64,000 nucleotides of DNA. Source: an uncultured Roseibium sp. GTDB taxonomy: Bacteria; Pseudomonadota; Alphaproteobacteria; Rhizobiales; Stappiaceae. The notes below the pieces were generated by a model, which was not told the origin of the DNA, did not search any database, and worked only from the letters and a program-made list of their open reading frames with translations. The translations under genes were made by a program, and so were the position numbers. Shown here piece after piece: positions 34,745 to 42,509 of the stretch (its first letter is position 1; each line of letters begins with the position of its first letter). The DNA lies in assembly GCF_947496995.1 (NCBI RefSeq), contig NZ_CANMFD010000009.1:36399-100398 (forward strand), given 5' to 3'.

Positions 34745-35254
34745 ATGGAAAACCCCGCTCAAAACAAAGCCTTTCCGGTGTCATGGGACATGTTCCATCG
34801 GGATTCGCGCGCCCTCGCCTGGCGGCTTTCGAGCGAAGGCGAATGGAAGGCGATTGTCTGCATTACCCGCGGCGGCCTGGTTCCCGCCGGTATCGTCGCG
34901 CGCGAGCTCGGCATTCGGACCATCGAAACCGTCTGCATCGCCTCCTATCACGATTATGACAATCAGGGCGCGTTGAAGGTGATCAAGCCTGTCGATCCCA
35001 AGGTCGTCGATCTGGAAGGCGGAGAAGGCAACGGCGTCCTCGTCATCGACGATCTGGTCGATACCGGAAAGACCCTGAAGGTCGTCCGCGAGATGCTGCC
35101 GAAGGCCCATTACGCGACCGTCTACGCAAAGCCGGTCGGCGTCCCGATGGTCGACACCTTTATCACCGAGGTCTCCCAGGACACCTGGATCTATTTTCCC
35201 TGGGACATGGGATGGCAGTTCCAGCCGCCGCTTGCCAAGGACAGCGCCGGGTAA
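34745..35254 (+). CDS. gpt: Xanthine-guanine phosphoribosyltransferase
   Basis: Salvages xanthine and guanine with PRPP to XMP and GMP. 169 residues. The PRPP-binding signature is VLVIDDLVDTGKT (residues 98-110), preceded by ITRGGLVPAGIVARELG. The C-terminal YFPWDMGW block is typical of Gpt. GAAGGAA precedes the ATG. A terminator follows at 35357. Confidence 0.93.
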   Translation: MENPAQNKAFPVSWDMFHRDSRALAWRLSSEGEWKAIVCITRGGLVPAGIVARELGIRTIETVCIASYHDYDNQGALKVIKPVDPKVVDLEGGEGNGVLVIDDLVDTGKTLKVVREMLPKAHYATVYAKPVGVPMVDTFITEVSQDTWIYFPWDMGWQFQPPLAKDSAG

Positions 35255-35356
35255 GCGGTGGCAGATTTGTCACGCCTGCCGCCCCTGTGAAGGGTGTCAC
35301 GGCAAGGTGAAGACCCTGCCACTTTTCCGCCGGAATAATCCTGCTAAGGCTACCTG

Positions 35357-35391
35357 CGACCGGTCAGATTTTGCATCTGGCCGGTCGTTTT
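35357..35391 (+). terminator. Terminator downstream of gpt
   Basis: CGACCGGTCAGA (35357-35368) pairs with TCTGGCCGGTCG (35376-35387) with one G-U pair, then TTT. Confidence 0.65.
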
Positions 35392-35534
35392 GCGTGCATG
35401 GGACCCGTACAGGTTTTCGGGAGGGACTTGAGGTCATCAATTCACGTCAAAACGAACTTTAGTGCTCGTCGTGCGTTTCCCGACCACCGGGATACGCACA
35501 AGACACCCATCATGAAGGTCATACGGAACCAGGA

Positions 35535-36200
35535 ATGCTGAACCGACGCCTGTTTATTACCTCCGCCGCAGCCGCATTTGTCTCAGGCTGCGTGTCCGCA
35601 CGCCAACCGCTTCCGCAACCAGCCGGTCCGACCTACAAGGGACAGCGGATTTCTCCCGAATATCTGCAGATGTACCGGGCGATGCCCGAGGAACGTTTTC
35701 CCATTCCCGCCGTCGACCTCACCAAGATCGACCCGGCCTATTACCGCCGTCTGGTCGACTATCCGTCATCGGAACCGACGGGAACCATCATTGTCGATAC
35801 GCCGAACCGCTATCTCTATCTCACGATGGAAAACGGCAAGGCCATGCGCTACGGCGTCGGCATCGGCCGCGCCGGTTTCGAGTGGGGCGGCAAGGCGCGC
35901 ATTCAGTACAAGAAGGAATGGCCGACCTGGACGCCGCCGGCGGAGATGATCGCCCGTCAGCCCGAACTGGAGGAATTCCGGAACGGCATGGCGCCCGCTC
36001 TCGACAATCCGCTCGGGGCACGCGCGCTATACATTTTCGAAGGTGGCCGGGATACGCTCTACCGTGTGCACGGAAGCTCGGAATACTGGTCGATCGGCAA
36101 GGCGGTGTCCTCTGGTTGTGTGCGAATGCTGCACCAGGATATCATCGACCTCTACAACCGGGTCCCCAACGGCACGCCTATCATTGTCAGGCAGGCCTGA
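35535..36200 (+). CDS. L,D-transpeptidase (YkuD), probable lipoprotein
   Basis: A 221-residue enzyme that forms 3-3 peptidoglycan crosslinks or attaches proteins to peptidoglycan. The N-terminus has a twin-arginine-like start and a lipobox-like VSGC with Cys19. The YkuD core starts near PTGTIIVDTPNRYLYL. Catalytic residues are His179 in RVHGSS and Cys195 in SSGCVRM. Anchoring in the envelope is inferred. It stands alone upstream of the convergent sfsA. Confidence 0.87.
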   Translation: MLNRRLFITSAAAAFVSGCVSARQPLPQPAGPTYKGQRISPEYLQMYRAMPEERFPIPAVDLTKIDPAYYRRLVDYPSSEPTGTIIVDTPNRYLYLTMENGKAMRYGVGIGRAGFEWGGKARIQYKKEWPTWTPPAEMIARQPELEEFRNGMAPALDNPLGARALYIFEGGRDTLYRVHGSSEYWSIGKAVSSGCVRMLHQDIIDLYNRVPNGTPIIVRQA

Positions 36201-36222
36201 TCCGGCCGTCACCGACGTCGGG

Positions 36223-36927
36223 TCAGATCGATATGGTCACCGGTCTGACCGCGTCGATGCCGTCCAGCCGGACATCGCAGCCGATTGCGTAGACTTCCAC
36301 ACCGGCAGCCTTTGCAACATCGAAGGCCGCCGCATAGGTCGGATCGATGTCCCCGGCGAGACTGATCTGATCGCAATCGGGACGTTGAACGAGAAACACC
36401 ATGGCTGCCCGATGTCCTTGGCCGACCATATCGGCGAGCTCGGCCAGATGTTTTGCACCGCGGGCAGTCACGCTGTCGGGGAATTCTGCGAGCCCCTTTT
36501 GCCGCATCAGGTGAACGTTCTTTACCTCGACATAGACCCTTGATCCACCCTCGCCTTCCAGCAGGATATCGATCCGTGAATTCTTGCCGTATTTCACTTC
36601 CCGTTTGAGCGAATGATACCCGGCAAGCGGAGCGATCCTGCCTGCCTCCAGGGCTTCCTCGACCAGCTTGTTCGGGTGAGCCGTGTTGATCCCCACCAGC
36701 GCGCCGTCCGCTTCCATCACTTCCCAGGAATACTTCAGCTTCCGTTTCGGATTGTCCGACCGGGAGAGCCAGACGCGTGAACCGGGTTCCTTCAAGCCGA
36801 GCATGGAGCCCGGATTGGCGCAATGGGCGGTGATTTCCGCACCGTCCTCATCGAGGACCACATCGGCCAGGAACCGCTTGTAACGCTTGACAAGGCGACC
36901 GCAGACCAGGGGTTCCGGGAATTTCAT
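36223..36927 (-). CDS. sfsA: Sugar fermentation stimulation protein SfsA
   Basis: A 234-residue SfsA protein with an OB-like N-terminal part (RLVKRYKRFLADVVLDEDG, HCANPGSMLGL) and a nuclease-like C-terminal part (SRIDILLE, VYVEVKNVHL). The EVK motif of the second part recalls restriction-endonuclease-like folds. The physiological function is unsettled. It ends 22 bases from the L,D-transpeptidase stop and lies downstream of trkH on the same strand. Confidence 0.93.
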   Translation of the reverse strand: MKFPEPLVCGRLVKRYKRFLADVVLDEDGAEITAHCANPGSMLGLKEPGSRVWLSRSDNPKRKLKYSWEVMEADGALVGINTAHPNKLVEEALEAGRIAPLAGYHSLKREVKYGKNSRIDILLEGEGGSRVYVEVKNVHLMRQKGLAEFPDSVTARGAKHLAELADMVGQGHRAAMVFLVQRPDCDQISLAGDIDPTYAAAFDVAKAAGVEVYAIGCDVRLDGIDAVRPVTISI

Positions 36928-36969
36928 CTTGAGCCTCTTGCAAGCGCGAATCGGGTGGATTTCGCGAGC

Positions 36970-38415
36970 CTATTTCGACCAGAAATCCGGATCAAGAAGC
37001 ACCAGCACCGTGAAGAGTTCGAGACGGCCCACCAGCATGGCGATGGACAGGAGCCATTTGGCGCCATCCGGCAGCGGCGCGAAATGACCGGCCGGTCCGA
37101 TAACGGGCCCGAGCCCGGGCCCGACATTGCCGACGGAGGTCGCAGCCGCTGAAATCGCGGTAACGAGATCCAGGTCGAAAAAGGACAGGGCAACGGTGAT
37201 GACCCCCACCGACCCCATGTAGACGACGAGGAACGCCAGAACTGAAAAGGACAGATCCTGCGTCAGCCGGGTGCCGGCATATTCCTCCGACATGACCCGG
37301 TGCGGCCGCACCATCCGGCGCAGATGCGCGCGCACGGTTCCGAAGAACACCAGAAAGCGGAACATCTTGATGCCGCCCGTCGTCGAGCCGGTACAGCCGC
37401 CGACAAACATCAGGAGGAAGGTCACCCCGACAACGGGAGGGCCCCACTCGGAAAAATCCCCCATCGCATAGCCGGTGCCCGTGACGACGGACACCACGTT
37501 GAACGTCGCCTTCAACAAGGCATCGTCAAACGGGAAGTGCATTTTGATGCCGAGATAGACGGTCATCGTAAGGGAAACCACGGCCAGGAAGCCCAGCAGC
37601 GCCCTCACCTGCGGATCGCGCCACAGCAGAAGCGGCTGTCCGCGCAGTGCCTGGATGAGCAGAACGAACGGCAGCGATCCGATGATCATGAAGAAGATGG
37701 CCACCCAGCCGGAGGCCGGGTTGGTGAAATATCCGAACGACCTGTCATGGGTCGAGTACCCGCCGGTGGAAATCGTGGTCAGGGCGTGGTTGAACGCATC
37801 GAACAGATCCATTCCCGTCGCCAGATAGGCCGCGATGCACAAGACCGTCAGGAAGACATAGGCGAGCCCGAGCAGACGGATCAGTTCGACGGAACGGCTG
37901 ACAATCTTCTCGGACCGGTCGGAATTCTCGCTTTGGAACAGCTGCATCCCGCCAATCCTGAGAAAAGGCAACAGGACGATCGCCATGACGATGATCCCCA
38001 CCCCGCCCATCCATTGCATGATGGAACGCCACACCAGAAGACCGGGCGGCAGACTGTCCAACCCGGTAAGAACCGTGGATCCCGTCGTCGTGAATCCTGA
38101 GACCGCTTCGAAAACGGCATCGGCATAGTCAATCCCGAGCCACAGGAACGGCAACGCTCCGAATGCGGGCAGCGTCGACCAGGCAAGTGTGGTCAGAATG
38201 AAGGTCTGACGGGTATCCAGCCCTTCCAGAAGCGTACCGCCAACGGCGAGCGACAGCAGCATGCCGACCATGCCGGTGAGCAGCGCGGAAAAGACGAAGG
38301 CCTGCCAATCGGCATTTTTCTGCGCCACGTCGACGATTGCCGGAATGAGCATGGCGGTTGCAAGACCGACATACAAAAAGCCGAGAACGTTCAAAACTGG
38401 TCTGAGAGAAATCAA
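36970..38415 (-). CDS. trkH: TrkH family potassium uptake protein
   Basis: A 481-residue membrane subunit of the Trk potassium uptake system. It has about ten hydrophobic helices and four repeated selectivity-filter loops, visible as VSGFTTTGSTVLTGLD, TTISTGGYSTHD, VSVVTGTGYAMGDF and ATSVGNVGPGLG. The regulatory TrkA partner is not in the window. sfsA lies 42 bases downstream. Confidence 0.92.
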   Translation of the reverse strand: MISLRPVLNVLGFLYVGLATAMLIPAIVDVAQKNADWQAFVFSALLTGMVGMLLSLAVGGTLLEGLDTRQTFILTTLAWSTLPAFGALPFLWLGIDYADAVFEAVSGFTTTGSTVLTGLDSLPPGLLVWRSIMQWMGGVGIIVMAIVLLPFLRIGGMQLFQSENSDRSEKIVSRSVELIRLLGLAYVFLTVLCIAAYLATGMDLFDAFNHALTTISTGGYSTHDRSFGYFTNPASGWVAIFFMIIGSLPFVLLIQALRGQPLLLWRDPQVRALLGFLAVVSLTMTVYLGIKMHFPFDDALLKATFNVVSVVTGTGYAMGDFSEWGPPVVGVTFLLMFVGGCTGSTTGGIKMFRFLVFFGTVRAHLRRMVRPHRVMSEEYAGTRLTQDLSFSVLAFLVVYMGSVGVITVALSFFDLDLVTAISAAATSVGNVGPGLGPVIGPAGHFAPLPDGAKWLLSIAMLVGRLELFTVLVLLDPDFWSK

Positions 38416-38866
38416 CTATTGCTCTTCCCGAAAACCCCTGGACGGAATCCATGGCTCCAAACGCCTCGCCGAATGCCCTTGCCCTGCGGCCCGTTTCCGC
38501 CACCGCGCATTTTCAGCCGCGGCGGATCCTTCCCGAAGGATGCAAAGGTCCCCCGTCCTATCCTCTTTCCGATAATTTTCCAATGGGGCGGGTGCGGCGT
38601 ACACCCAAAGAAACATTCGCGCGTTCCCTTTATCGCGAATTTAGCCTTTCCGTCTCACAAAACGCACAATTACTGCGCAAACTTTCATTGTTAAAGATAC
38701 TGAGGCACGCCAGAATTATCTACGTAAAAGCCCTTGCTGCTTTTTTTACTCATATTGATTCATTTTCGGGGACTTTGTTCAGAATTTCGTAGCGAATGGA
38801 ATTTACTTTAACGTGCCTACACGCTGAAAAACCCCTCATACGTGAATTCGGCAGGGAGCTGGTGAG
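38416..38866. other. Intergenic region upstream of the EAL gene
   Basis: No gene is supported. It is GC-rich near trkH and becomes AT-rich from about 38640. Frames at 38419-38792 lack domains and ribosome sites. It must hold the divergent promoters. Confidence 0.45.
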
Positions 38867-38923
38867 ATAAAGAGGCTTGGTCCACATTCGCTTGTTTACC
38901 GGATTAGCGTCATTCTGGTTATC

Positions 38924-41050
38924 ATGGTGCTCTGCAGTATCGGCCTGGTCTCAGGCCTGAGCTACTTTGAGCTGTCCAGGACGACCGAAGAAAACGCCTC
39001 TGTCCGGATTGACCGCGCAGCCAGGGCGGCCGTGGCGATCCTGTGTTACGGCACCGAAAGCGTCTTTCATCCGCAATTCGATGCCAACCTCAATCCCGTC
39101 TCCATCAATGTCGCAACAGCCGACGGCCAGAACCCGCTCGTCCCGGGAGAAAAGCTGGACGAACTTGTAAAAACCATCGGCCAGGCCAACCAGGGCGCGG
39201 CAAACCTGTTTTCCTGGTCTGAGCAGACATCGTCGTTCGACCGGTTCGCGACGACCTTCGCATCCCCTGACGGTGGCCCGCCGCCCGCCTTTTCGATCAG
39301 CGAGGGCCATCCCGCCTACGCCAGCCTTACCCAGGGCCGGCCGTTCACGGGAGAAGTTCCGGTGCAGGGACGCCTGAGGCTGGCCTACCTGACACCTATC
39401 CTGGCGGAGAACGGCAAGGTTGCCGGTGCACTCGCGGTCGATGTCGGATGGGTGGACGATCTCAACCTCGCTGAAAATCGCCTCAAGACCCGAATAACCT
39501 CGGCAGCGATCGTGATTCTGACCGGTGTCATCCTGATGGGTGGCATTTTTCTGCGCTTCGAGCTGCGCCCCTTGCGCCAGCTGGCCAGAACAGCCGACGA
39601 CCTGGCTGCCGGAACGCAGCCCAAGGAGATCCCCTTCACCGACCGTCTCGATGAAATCGGCGACCTTGCGCATGGCCTGGCACGGGTTACCGATCTTCAG
39701 GACAAGTTGCAAAAGCTGGCCTATACCGACCCGGTCACGACGGCCGGCAATCGCGCGCGCTACTTCTCGGATCTCAATAACGCCCTGAAACGGGCAAAGG
39801 ACGGGAAGTTCCGCGCTTCGCTGATCCATCTCGACTTCAACGGTTTTGCCAAGATCAACGACACATTCGGTCAGCAGGTTGGCAATCGTGTCCTGCTCCA
39901 GGCCTATGCCCGCCTTGCCAACATCTTCGGCCCCAGCGCCCAGATTGCCCGTATCTCCGCCGACGATTTCTGCATCCTGCTGCCCTTCGACGCCCAGGGT
40001 GCGATCGCCGAGGACTACGCGCTTCAGGCGATAGAAATGCTGTCGGTTCCCTTCCATATGGAAGAAGGCGAAATTCGGGTGGAGCCGAGCATCGGCATAG
40101 CCTTGCTGCCCCGGGACGCACAGGACGCGGAAACCGCTCATCGCGTCGCCGGCCTTGCGCTCAGAGCTGCCAAGGAAAGCAAGAGCGCAAGGCATATCTT
40201 CTTCTCCACCCCGCTCAACGAACGCGTCCAGACGGAAATGCTGGTGGAAACGCTTCTGCGGGCCGCTCTCAAGACCGGACAGCTGGAGCTTCACTATCAG
40301 CCGCAGATCTGTCCCGCCGACGACCGGCTGATCGGCCTGGAAGCCCTGGTCCGTTGGCCGAACGAGAAACGCGGTTATATCCCGCCGAGCGAATTCATTC
40401 CGATTGCGGAAAAAACGGGGCTTATTCTCGAACTTGGACAATATGTCCTGGAACGGGCCTGCAGACAGGCCGCCGAATGGCGGCAGGCCGGTTTCGATTT
40501 CGGCCAGGTCTCCGTGAACGTTTCACCGCTGCAATTCCGCCAGCCCAGCTTTGCCGCAACAGTCAGACAGATGCTCGGCACCTACCGCTTGCCGGCCCGG
40601 ATGCTGTGTCTCGAACTGACCGAAAATGTTTTTGTCGATACCGGCGAGCAGATGGTCCTCGACATCCTGTCCGACCTTCAGAATATCGGCGTGCAGCTCT
40701 CGCTGGACGATTTCGGCTCGGGATATTCCTCGCTGATCTATCTCCACAGGCTGCCGTTCCAGGAGCTGAAGATCGACCGCGCCTTCATCGCCGGTGCCGA
40801 CAAGGATCTGCAGAAGGAACAGCTGTTCCAGGCCATCGTCGGCCTTGGCCGAAGCCTCGGCCTGCGTGTGATCGCGGAAGGTGCGGAAACGGCCGGCGAA
40901 TACGCGCTCACGGCCGCACACCATTGCGACGGAATGCAAGGCTTCTTCTGCTCCCCCGCGGTCGCCGCGAAGGACGTCCGGGAACGCATCGAGGAATTTC
41001 ACAAATCCAGACCGGCACGATCTGCCCGAATGGAAAAGAAGCGGGCCTGA
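38924..41050 (+). CDS. Membrane c-di-GMP phosphodiesterase with degenerate GGDEF and EAL domains
   Basis: At least 708 residues. Order: an N-terminal membrane helix, a periplasmic Cache-like sensor (about 20-190), a second helix (about 191-212), HAMP (about 213-265), a GGDEF domain whose signature is SADDF at 345-349, then an EAL domain. The EAL motif (473-475), NVSPLQF, ELTEN, DDFGSGYSSL, LKIDR and AEGAET are present, so phosphodiesterase activity is likely while cyclase activity is not. The ATG at 38924 cuts the first helix; the frame is open upstream. An ATA at 38867 preceded by GGAG would add 19 residues (IKRLGPHSLVYRIS...), giving a normal N-terminus. Confidence 0.85.
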   Translation: MVLCSIGLVSGLSYFELSRTTEENASVRIDRAARAAVAILCYGTESVFHPQFDANLNPVSINVATADGQNPLVPGEKLDELVKTIGQANQGAANLFSWSEQTSSFDRFATTFASPDGGPPPAFSISEGHPAYASLTQGRPFTGEVPVQGRLRLAYLTPILAENGKVAGALAVDVGWVDDLNLAENRLKTRITSAAIVILTGVILMGGIFLRFELRPLRQLARTADDLAAGTQPKEIPFTDRLDEIGDLAHGLARVTDLQDKLQKLAYTDPVTTAGNRARYFSDLNNALKRAKDGKFRASLIHLDFNGFAKINDTFGQQVGNRVLLQAYARLANIFGPSAQIARISADDFCILLPFDAQGAIAEDYALQAIEMLSVPFHMEEGEIRVEPSIGIALLPRDAQDAETAHRVAGLALRAAKESKSARHIFFSTPLNERVQTEMLVETLLRAALKTGQLELHYQPQICPADDRLIGLEALVRWPNEKRGYIPPSEFIPIAEKTGLILELGQYVLERACRQAAEWRQAGFDFGQVSVNVSPLQFRQPSFAATVRQMLGTYRLPARMLCLELTENVFVDTGEQMVLDILSDLQNIGVQLSLDDFGSGYSSLIYLHRLPFQELKIDRAFIAGADKDLQKEQLFQAIVGLGRSLGLRVIAEGAETAGEYALTAAHHCDGMQGFFCSPAVAAKDVRERIEEFHKSRPARSARMEKKRA

Positions 41051-41190
41051 GACCGCAGGGACTGTATCCGCCTGCTTTCACTGTTGTCTCGAAAACGTCA
41101 AGTTCTTTTGGCAATCGTCTCCAGCTGCCATGGATGGCCGGACGAAATTCCTCAACAATATGGCCCTCGATGCAGCGTCTGGCAGGCGTG

Positions 41191-41754
41191 TCACACGTAG
41201 CGCTGGATCGTAGCCTTCACGCCCCGCGCGAGATCCGGATAGGCTTTTCCCCAGAACTGGCCGAAAAAGCGCTTCATATCCTGAGCGGAATTGAAGGTCA
41301 CGGCACCGTAGTTCGGCTCGAACATGATAGCAGATCCGTTCGTCGTGTCGAAACCGATCGCATGTCCGCTACCAATGGCCGGAGCGACGCCGACAATGTA
41401 ATAGCCGGGACGGGCCGACAGGAAAAACCAGAGCTTGTGCCAGTCCACGTCTCTGAACCCTATGGCCCCGTCAGAGCGCAAACCGTTGCCGCGCAGGAAC
41501 AAATCTGAACTCTCGGAAATATTGCCACGATTTTTCTGTTCCGACAGCCAGCTTACGTCTTCCACAGTCTGTGTCTTGCCGGTGACGGGACGGTTGGAAG
41601 CAATTTCTCTCTGCCGCCGGATCCAGGCAAGAACAAATGCGTAACAGGCCCCTTCGTGCATGTAGGGCCGCCGTTCGACTAGATCGGATTGATCGAACGG
41701 CACTAACGTCGCACCCACGTTTTCCACACCGCTTGCAAAGACTTCGGGTTCCAT
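41191..41754 (-). CDS. YopT-like (C58-type) cysteine protease domain protein
   Basis: A 187-residue protein resembling the YopT/AvrPphB cysteine protease fold. Candidate catalytic residues are Cys37 in EGACYAFVLAWI and His131 in GSGHAIGFDT. In the block where the family has FDPN, this protein reads FEPNYG with Glu146 at the Asp position. No signal peptide. Start at 41754 follows GGGAG by 9 bases; a longer frame from 41796 is less likely. Convergent with the EAL gene, so not in an operon. Could be a secreted effector, a toxin of interbacterial type or a housekeeping amidase; the role is unknown. Confidence 0.6.
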   Translation of the reverse strand: MEPEVFASGVENVGATLVPFDQSDLVERRPYMHEGACYAFVLAWIRRQREIASNRPVTGKTQTVEDVSWLSEQKNRGNISESSDLFLRGNGLRSDGAIGFRDVDWHKLWFFLSARPGYYIVGVAPAIGSGHAIGFDTTNGSAIMFEPNYGAVTFNSAQDMKRFFGQFWGKAYPDLARGVKATIQRYV

Positions 41755-41948
41755 GATCAGATCTCCCACCAAACAGGAACCGGCATCCAGCCACAACAGA
41801 TGCCGCAGATTGCATTTTTAGCGTGCCTGAATGTTATTTCAAGCGCCAAGGTTGCAATGCGGCACCCATCCGCATACTGGTGTCGTCACACCCCGCCGTA
41901 AACCATGAAACGCTCGCATTCAAAATCACGACCGTCGATTTTCGTGGC

Positions 41949-42425
41949 TCAATCGGGCAGCTTGCCTGTCATCAGGATCGGAGCGGCGTCCAGCTTGTGC
42001 GCATTCATCATTTCCGCGATCTGTTCGATCGCCCCGACCAGGCGCAGACGCTCTACCGCGTCCAGGTCAGCGAACTTCTTTTCGAATTCCTCATGCAGCA
42101 GACCGGGAAGATTGGCGGCTGTTTTCTTGCCATCCTCGGTCAGTTTCGTGTGTACGATTCGCCTGTCGGAGACGGACCTGTAGCGTTCGACCAGGCCCTT
42201 TTCCTCAAGTTTGTCCAGTATGGTCACGACAGTCGCGGAGCTCAGATCGGCGTTGTTGGAAAGAACCTTCGTCGTCACCTCACCCAGGTCCCGAACACCT
42301 TGCAGGACAACGATTTGCGGGATGGTGAGCCCGGTCAGACGGGACACTTCCCGAGACCGCAGATCGATGGCCCGCACGATCCTGCGAATGGCCTTGATCA
42401 CTTGCGACGAACCCACCGCCTGCAT
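41949..42425 (-). CDS. MarR family transcriptional regulator
   Basis: A 158-residue winged-helix regulator. The HTH lies at about 45-75 (LGEVTTKVLSNNADLSSATVVTILDKLEEKGLV) and the wing is YRSVSDRRIVHTKLTEDG. The longer frame to 43070 runs through the neighbouring asparagine-synthase-type gene and is discarded; the ATG at 42425 matches MarR length. It is divergent from the osmolyte operon, with a perfect palindrome in the shared region, and likely represses both itself and the operon. Confidence 0.88.
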   Translation of the reverse strand: MQAVGSSQVIKAIRRIVRAIDLRSREVSRLTGLTIPQIVVLQGVRDLGEVTTKVLSNNADLSSATVVTILDKLEEKGLVERYRSVSDRRIVHTKLTEDGKKTAANLPGLLHEEFEKKFADLDAVERLRLVGAIEQIAEMMNAHKLDAAPILMTGKLPD

Positions 42426-42443
42426 CGTAACACCCCTGTTAAT

Positions 42444-42472
42444 TTGAACTCTAATAATCAGAGTTCTATATA
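42444..42472 (+). promoter_or_regulatory. Operon promoter with embedded MarR-type operator
   Basis: A -35-like TTGAAC (42444-42449) and a -10-like TATATA (42467-42472) are 17 bases apart. Between them, GAACTCT (42446-42452) and AGAGTTC (42460-42466) are perfect 7-base arms around 7 bases. A regulator bound here would block RNA polymerase. Confidence 0.65.
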
Positions 42473-42509
42473 GTGTCCGTGTTTTCAGGAAACAGAGAGA
42501 CTTGTCAAT

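Noticed and set aside
38924..41050. The EAL protein as the missing LapD
   Set aside because: Its EAL residues look catalytically competent and its periplasmic part looks Cache-like rather than LapD/MoxY-type; LapD should be enzymatically inactive in both domains.
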